A stretch of 64,000 nucleotides of DNA from Bicyclus anynana (Eukaryota; Arthropoda; Insecta; Lepidoptera; Nymphalidae): contig NC_069083.1 in the NCBI RefSeq assembly GCF_947172395.1, positions 2,264,501 through 2,328,500 on the forward strand, written 5' to 3'. Made by a program: the position numbers and the translations under genes. The notes beneath the pieces are model-generated. The model saw only the letters and a program-made list of their open reading frames with translations, did not search any database and was not told the origin of the DNA. Positions 47,701-56,700 of the stretch are shown in pieces (the first letter of the stretch is position 1; each line of letters starts with the position of its first letter).

Positions 47701-50700
47701 GGGTGGTAACTAGCCACGGCCGAAGCCTCCCACCAGCTAGACCTGGACCAATTAAGAAAACCTCAATCGGCCCAGCCGGGGATCGAATCCAGGACCTCCG
47801 TCATTAAATCCACCGCGCATACCACTGCACCACGGAGGCCGTGGTATTGCTGGAAAACTAGCCTTCAAATAATTCTGCTTCAAAGACCGCATCCAAATCC
47901 TATTCCGTTTGTGAATTGCCACAGCCACAGACACGCAGTGGTCATAATAACTCCCCTCTCATTAAAACATAAACAAATACTCACCGTAGTTAAAGAAAAT
48001 ATAAGCCGGAGTGCCGCCAAAAACCAAAATTTTGTGGTCGAAAATAAAAACACGATCGGCGAACTCAAGCGAGATACTATTGAAACATAGTTGTACGATT
48101 GTTATGTAGCCTCTGTATTGCTGTAAGATGTCAAATAAATATTTTATTCAAATCAATTAAATTAACGCATTGGAAAATTTGTGTGACGCGCATGGGTGTT
48201 TTCCAATGCCAGGGCGTGTCAGAGTATCTAATATATAAAAATCTCGTGTAATCTCGTGTAAAGTATCTAATATAAAAAAATCTCGTCACAATGTTTGTTC
48301 CCATATTCAGTAAGTCTGAGAATCGGCTTCTATCTATTTTTCAAACCCCTAAGTGAGAATAGTTGTCCACCCTAACCAGTTTGAGCTTTAATACCATACC
48401 ATAAAGTTAAGTTGATAGCGCCCGCGACCCGCGACCTGCGACCGCGACCGGGTCGTACGACCCATTGCTCCACGCACACCGGTCGCGCGACGCGGTCTCG
48501 GAATTTATTTAGTGCTCCATATAAATTCATAATAAGCAGTGGGTCGTGCACCCGGTCGCGGTCGCCAAGAATCAAATGCTACCTTTACAATGCCTCAGGG
48601 AATCGGAAAAATTATGGAATGATTTTATATGCTCACCATAATTTTATCTGTGATGACTGCTGTGTAAATAGGATCAGCTGTAAACGATGGTATGATCACA
48701 ACCTGAAACGAATTAAGTTAATAATAGTACTTTTGGTAAATTGTACAATATCGGGAAGTGGCAACGCTTGGTAGCCTAGATATAGATAATTATACGCGGC
48801 GGTAATCACTTAACATCGGGTGACTCTCTTGCTTGTTTGCATTAGGTACATGATTTATATTATAATAGGTTATTTGAAACTTTATTTTTTATTGTCTTAA
48901 AGTGTTCATTATCGTTCTATTAGATTGAAAAAAAATAATCATATTTTTCTGAGACGTGATTATATGAAAATTTTCATTTTTATAATTTTTTAAGCCAAAA
49001 CGCCTGTCGGCCATGACGGTATTTTATTTCAACTGTTTCATGACGTCACTATAACAAATCCCTTACAAACGGAGCGTTTGACAAAGAATATTACATATCA
49101 ATTAGTTTGACGTTTAGTACATCAAGTAACAGTGTGACGTCAAAAAATGGACGTTTTTGACGTTTGGAAAAATTGTAAAAATACATGATTTTTAAATTAA
49201 GTTTATAAGAAATCCCTAATTTTTATATCGATTCTCTTTCTACAAACGCTAACGCTTCGAAAATTAAAAAATGTATGGGAATGACATTCACTATCGACAG
49301 GTCACGTGATCAACTTGTCGATCGGATCTGTCATTCCCATACATTTTTTAATTTTCGAAGCGTTTTCGATTGTAGAAAAAGAATCGACGTACCACATGGC
49401 TACAGGCAAGGCCAATACACATAAATTATGACTTAAGTATAGTTACAGTAGAATTCATAGAAGTTGTAGGAGCTCCCCCAGGGGATCATTCACCCGCTGA
49501 GTGTCAAATTCTCAAACAAATAGAGGTTAAAATCGACACCCAGCGGCTGAATGATCCCTACAACGTCTATGAATATTTGGTTCAAAACCCACTCTCGGCT
49601 CCAGTAGTAGCGCCACCGCCCAGCACAGCTGCGCGCGATAGTACGCGCCCAAGTTCCGCACATATTCGTGTCGCTGAGTCTCCAGGTCACACTCTGACAG
49701 CAAACGTTTGGAGCGAATCTCCTTGTACTCTTCTATATTGTCACTGGACTCATTCCATAGGCAGATCTAAAATAGAATAAACTATATCATTGTCCTAGTG
49801 ACAAAGGGCCTTATTAGAAGGCTCAAAGTCAGTCAGTCAAAGGAGCGAGCTATGCTTAGAGTTTCTCTGCGTGATCGAATCAGGACTATGGAGATCCGCA
49901 GACGAACAAAAGTCATTGACGTAGCTCAGCGGGTCAATGGGCAGGCCACATAGTTCGAAGAGCCGATGGACGTTGGGGTCCCAACGTGCTGGAATGGCGA
50001 CCCCGCACCGGAAAGCGCTGTGTTGGTCGACCCCCCACTAGGTGGACCGAGGATATCAAGCGAGTTGCAGGGAGCCGCTGGATGCTGGTGGCTCGAGATC
50101 TATCTGCTGATAAGGTAAGGTAAGGTATCTTTATATTTATCTAAACATTAGCTGACACCACGCTGTTTCACCCGCGTGGTTCCCGTTCCCGTAGGAATAC
50201 GGGGATAAAATATAGCCTTCCTCTATGTAACACTGAAAGTTTTCAAATCGGAATTTTTCAATATTAATATAATCTCGAATATATAGCTTTCAATCATCTA
50301 TCGAATAACACCAGCACTTACGCGACAGAACAGCGCCAAGTGTTCCTGAACGGTCAAGTCTTCCACGAGGCAGCCGTTATGGTGGCAGTAGCCCATCATG
50401 GTGCACACCGTCATGGGGCTGACACCTGGCTTCAGCTCCTCGCCCAGCACCGTCACTGTCCCTTTGTCTGGATACGAGAGCCCTAAGAAATTGTACACCA
50501 ATGTTAAGCCTCAATAGCTCCACGGTATGTGCTGTCGGACTCATCATCGATGGGTGGTGGTTCGATCCCCGCCCCGATGGTCTATTGTCGTACCCACCCC
50601 AATACAGTCTTTCCCGACTACTTGGAAGGGAATAGGGATATTGGTTGTATTTAAAAGATAAGGCAAATATTTTGATTGCTTTATCGAGACTTAGATTGAA

Positions 50701-53700
50701 CCTCCACTTGTGATTGCAAGTGATGGTGCAATCTTGTAGTCTCTTGACAATTTGAAACTACTCGTAAATGGTTTCTACTAGGTGATCTGCTACGTGAAAT
50801 CTACTCAGCTGGACGGTGCATTGGTACAGATATAGTGGTTGTACGGTGTAGCCTGTAGTCATGGATACTTTTGTTTACGAGACAGGAAGGTTATGAGGGT
50901 CTTCTGCCCAAAACTCCACGGCGCTCAGAGTAATCCCACGGGATTACTTTAGCATACTAATGCAACACCAGCAGTTTGGAAATTATAAACAACTTAACTT
51001 GCCCACCAAAACCCAGGCCTAGAATGCGTGCCAAGATATATTTTCTGACAAGAGAAAGACATATTTTCGACCGTCGCAACAAAAGAGATCGATTTTGTCC
51101 GTATCACTGGTATTAGTTGACAAATTTTCTCTTGTCACGAGATATCGTGTGGCGCCCATCCTAGGCCTTTCGATCTTCCATTTGTAAAGAAATATGTGAT
51201 AAACTGCGACCGAATACTCCTAACACTATTAGACATTACTAAAATAATACCTGTAAGTAAATCTTCAATCGCAAAGATGGTGTCTTGCTGCATTGCTTCG
51301 GAGTACAGCATCGTGAATTCACCGCGGTAGATGTCCATCGTTACGTCGCTTAGGATTGGTCCACCCATGATACTCTGGATTACAGATTTCCATTTCGAAT
51401 GGAGCAATGATGCTATTACGAACTTGCCTAGCATTTTTAATCTTGCAAATATGCCACATCATGTATTCGGCATGTGAGGAAATACAAACGCTAGCATACC
51501 TTAAAAATGTATTGTGTTCGTCGACTAAAATATAACCACATGGTATGCTACCGTTGGTATAGTGGTGTACCTACTTAAACGCTCTCCTAAATGTTCACCT
51601 AGTAGAAACCGATATACAAGCGAGGTTGTTGCGACTATGGTTCAAAACTTAGCTTAATTACTCGTAATAATTAGCTACATGAATGTCAATTCCTAATGGC
51701 ATATAATAAATAGCTAAAATTGAGCCATGATAGCCCAGAGTATATGACTTCTGCCTCCGATTCCGGAAGGTGTGGGTTCGAATCCGCATGCATCTCCAAC
51801 TTTTCAGTGTGTAAAGTCTGCCAATCCGCATATTTGGGCCAGTGTGGTGAACTATTGGCCTAACGCCTCTCATCCTGAGAGGAGAGTGAGCTCAGCAGTG
51901 ATCCGAATATGGGTTGATAACGACGATAACGAAATAGGTAAACACTTAAGGGCAACCATACCTTTGTGACATTTCGAATACTTATAGCTTTGGCTATCAG
52001 CTCATCGACCTCCTGTAAATTTTCCCGCTCTTTCCCCGATGGCGTTTCTATTGTATGCAATTGGTTGACATCCTAAAATATTAATTCACTAATATCATCT
52101 AATCACTAAATAAATAATCAATTTATTAATAAAAATCTAATAAGTTAAGTATTGATGTCCTCGTCTTTAAATATTATTTTTTAATCAAGGCTTGTATGCT
52201 TTGTTATGTAATTTTATAACTGGAAAGATTCTAGTTTGATAGGTAAAAGAGCGATTTTTTTATATCATCAAAGGTAAAAGTTTAAATTAGTTATGTCGCG
52301 GACAAAGCCGTTTGCTTGTCATCAAATAGACCAAGACCAAACTAACCACAGCTTTCTTGAATATGATAGATCTCCAGGACACCTGGCCACCTATATTTTG
52401 TTTGACAGTTCTTTGTAAGATCATCAGCAAACCGAAGTACAATGCTATTATGAAAATCCACGACACTATTGTGTAGTTCACTGTACTTGACTCAAAACGC
52501 GCTTCCTCTGAAAAAAAACCAGGTTATGTGCTTTTTTATAACAAAACCAGCCGAAACGACTTCTTACGCGTAAAATTCAGTTTTTTCGGGATTACATTGG
52601 GGTATTGTATAATGTCAATCTAGGGTATAATCTATCTCCGTTTCAAATTTCACTAAAATCGGTTCAATAGTTTTTGCGTGAAAGAGTAACAAACATTTAT
52701 AAATCCATACAAACTTTCGAATGCCGTGGCAACTTCACATAGTCAATTAGGTACAGTTACGCAAGCATCCAATAAGCTATTGGCACAAACAGACCCTTCG
52801 CTACACCTTACTTCTACCCTACCCCTACCAACCTCTACCCTATCCCTATTCTACCCCTACCCTCTTTGGTCTGCCTCTTGTATCCCCTCCACTTGCAAAT
52901 TCAACTACTACTGCTACTATACACTAATAATAATTATTTTTATAGAAGAAACACTAATAATAATTAGGTATATAAAGGAAAAATGTGTATTTTTGTATAT
53001 AACGAATAAACTCGAAAATTACAGGACTGATTTGATAAATTCTTTCACTAGTAGAAAACTATATTATCAAGGCCACCATAGGCTATATTTAATCTTCAAA
53101 TTCAACGTTATATTTAATCATTCACCGTTCACGGGAAAACGGATAAAAGCGTGAAGATTTACTGGTGTGTACTAAATCGATACAACATGACAGTGACATA
53201 CGTCCAGTTTGCAGCAAAGCGAACTCGTTCAGTCCATGCATGAGACCGAGCGGCGGGATCAGCAGATGCATGCAGAACGTGAACACCTCATGCTTGAGGT
53301 CTATCCCGTGGTGCACTATGAGCTCCGCTAGGAACGTCTGCAGCAGCGTGAACAAGGTCGTCCAAAGGCATGCGATCCAAGCTATGAAGACAAGCAATAA
53401 TTAAAGTCAATAATATTTATTTTTATTCAATTAAATATCAATAAATCTTATTGGATAGAAATTGGAATTGTTAATAAAAAAAATTTTTTAAACTATGGCT
53501 TGTTTGTTATTTTTTGACGGCCTCCGTGGCGCAGTGGTATGCGCGGTGGATTTACAAGTTCGATCACCGGCTGGGCCGATTGAGGTTTTCTTAATTGGTC
53601 CAGGTTTGACTGGTGTTTTTTTTTGGTTTGGAAGACTTCGGCCGTGGCTAGTTACCACCCTACCGACAAAGACGTACTGCCAAGCGATTTCAGGGTACGA

Positions 53701-56700
53701 TGTCGTGAAGACACCGAAAGAGGTGTGTGGTTTTTCATCTTCCTCTTAACAAGTTAGCTTGTTTCAGATTGCATCATTACTTACCATAAGGTGAGATTGT
53801 AGTCAAGGGCTAACTTGTAAAAAGTAATAAAAAAAAATGTTCTTTAAGCTTTGATATACTCGTAGATGATTCAGTTCAGTGTATATGTGGTTACAGCAAA
53901 CTTATATCTTGTGGAAAGCACGTAGTATACCTGAGGGGTAAGGTCTGTTTAGAGGATATCGACAAACGACCCCCCGAGTCTTCGCCACCAAGCGGTCTGA
54001 AAAACTTCGATGGTTTTTAGTCGGTAAGAGTTCCACATTACTTCCTAACCCCACGTTGAAAAGGGCAATATTATAGATATACTATAGGCTACAGTCTATC
54101 TATAGTATATAGCCTTAATAGCTCAACTGTAAAAGCACCGGACTCATCACCGAGAGGTCGTGGTTCGATCCTCGCCCGCTCGACTATTTTCGTACCCACT
54201 CCTAACACAGTCTTTTCGGACTAATTGGTAAGGAATGGGAATATTCGTCATACTTAAAAGATATGGCAAATATTCTCTACTAGCTGACACCGCGCGGTTT
54301 CACCCGCGTGGTTCCCGTTCTCGTAAGAATATAGGGATAATATATAGCCTATAGCCTTCCTCGATAAATGGGCTATCTAACACTTGAAAGAATTTTTCAG
54401 ATCGGACCAGTAGTTCCTGAGATTAGCGCGTTTAATCAAACAAACAAACTCTTCAACTTTATAATATTAGTACAGATTAGTATAGATTAAAATCTTACTC
54501 TCAGTATGGTACATGGACATAATCAACGCGATCATGATCATGAGGGTGACGTAGACCAGGATGAGCACCATTGCGAACGCCAGGTGGATCCAGCGGAAGA
54601 CGAGGATGAGCGTGATGCTGCCCAGCAGGCAAGCGGGCGCCGTGCTGAGCAGCCCGTACACCATCCAGCCCAGGTACATCGACGAGTAGTCCACGCCGCG
54701 GATGCGGAGGGCGCGCTGGTGAATTTTATGTACATAATTAGGTACGTTTATCCTACCATACTACTCTTATTTAAACAGCCCATTTGAATGGCGCACTGTT
54801 GTATCAGGCCTATCGTCTTATAAGAGGAAATATATTGAAGCTATTTCCAACACGGGTGGACTACGAGTGGTTTAAAGAGAATGTTTGAGTACAAATGGTA
54901 GCATAGCATGTTTTAGGGGATATTCCTTGCATGCCCTGCGAAGTTTTTTCTATTACAGGCAATGGTTTACACTAACAATCTGCATGAAGCGACATCGGCA
55001 TATGCGCTATCACTCGCGAGCAGCGCCTGCATCGCCGGCACGGGCGGCAGCAGCGAGCAGGTGCAGCACAGCAGGATGCCGGAGACGGCTCTGCTGTGCT
55101 GCATGATGCGACACCGCACAGACGCCATCACTCGGTACCTTGAACTTGGTCTCGCCCACAAGCAGCGCTTGCGTCTCCAGCACAGGCGGCAGCAGCGCGC
55201 AGGTGCAGCACAGCAGGATGCCGGAGACGGCTCTGCTGTGCTGCATGAGGCGACACCGCACAGACGCCATCACTCGATACCTTGAACTTGGTCTCGCTCA
55301 CAAGCAGCGCTTGCGTCTCCAGCACAGGCGGCAGCAGCGCGCAGGTGCAGCACAGCAGGATGCCGGAGACAGCACGGCGCACCCGCTCCTGCTGCATAAG
55401 AGGCGACACCGGCATAGACGCCAGTTGCAGCTGCGAAGTGACAAGACACTTCTATAAGCTTTTGTTTAGCCAAGATTGTCACTAGAGGGTGATCTATTCA
55501 ACGGTTAGCAAACAATCTCTGCCACATACTGGTCTCATGTTATAATCAAGCAGTAATGTAACCCAAAAATTAGTAACTTTACCTCGAACACGTTTACTGA
55601 TTTAGAAAATTCTCTGACAAGAATTAAAGTTTCCAGACTTACTGAAACCACAAAAAGATATGTAAAAGATATTCAAAAATTTAGATATGTTGCCGGAATC
55701 TGACCGGCAGGCAGCAAGCAACAAGGTCCAAATTCTGGGCATCAATTCTACCGATAGAACTGGCAATGTGACACTGACCAAGCATTGTGTTGAATAAATA
55801 GTATTGTGATGAAAGAGTTTATTAACCTTTAGTCGGATTTTTTTTGTAATTTAATTGACATACATTTTAATAATAAATTAGGTAGATTAGCTACGAAGAT
55901 TTAGACACAAAATATTATTTATTAATAAATTCAAATGGGATCTCTTGTGTATTAATTTGTCACACACTTGTACCTAATTTGTTACTGTTTGTTGTTTAAA
56001 CGAAATTTGCATACATTTTTTACGATTATAATATATTATCATTAGGCGGAATCGGAATCCATGAGTACAGCTATGATTGACAATTTCGCAATGACACAAA
56101 CAGCCGAAATAGCTCAGTTGGGAGAGCGTTAGACTGAAGATCTAAAGGTCCCTGGTTCAATCCCGGGTTTCGGCATTTTTAGTGGATGTCACAAACATCT
56201 AATTATTTTGCGTTCCAATTGACTGATATTATGCCACTATGTATTCTGTGCATAAACATAAAAACAAATTGCATAAAAACAAAATCCGTTAGTTTTTTTG
56301 TATAACTCAAAAACATACCTATTATTATATTATTATGATTTGAATATTCTTTATTGTGTTTTATGCGTTGATGGGACTGACATACGTCATGCGTCGCTGA
56401 CAGCCAGCTATGTTCATAGCACGCCGCTGCGTAGGTGAGGATTGTACAAGTCAATCTCCAGCCTCATGTCATACTTGACGCGCTGTGTTATCCTTCGATG
56501 TCCCTAAATTTGATCTTCTAAAACAGTCTATAAAAGGCATACTAACAGTGTATGGTTGATGGGACTGACATTTACATTATTGATTGCACGCCGCTACGTT
56601 GGTGTGGACTGTGCAAATCAATCTCCAATCTTGTCATCTCATATTTAAAGCGCCGTGACCTCAACAATCTATAAAAGGCATACTAACAGTGTATGCAGGG

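Noticed and set aside
54506..55485. Arg/Gln/His-rich plus-strand frames opposite ABCA-like exons 5 and 6
   Set aside because: GC-rich antisense shadows of real exons and of the 142-bp repeats.
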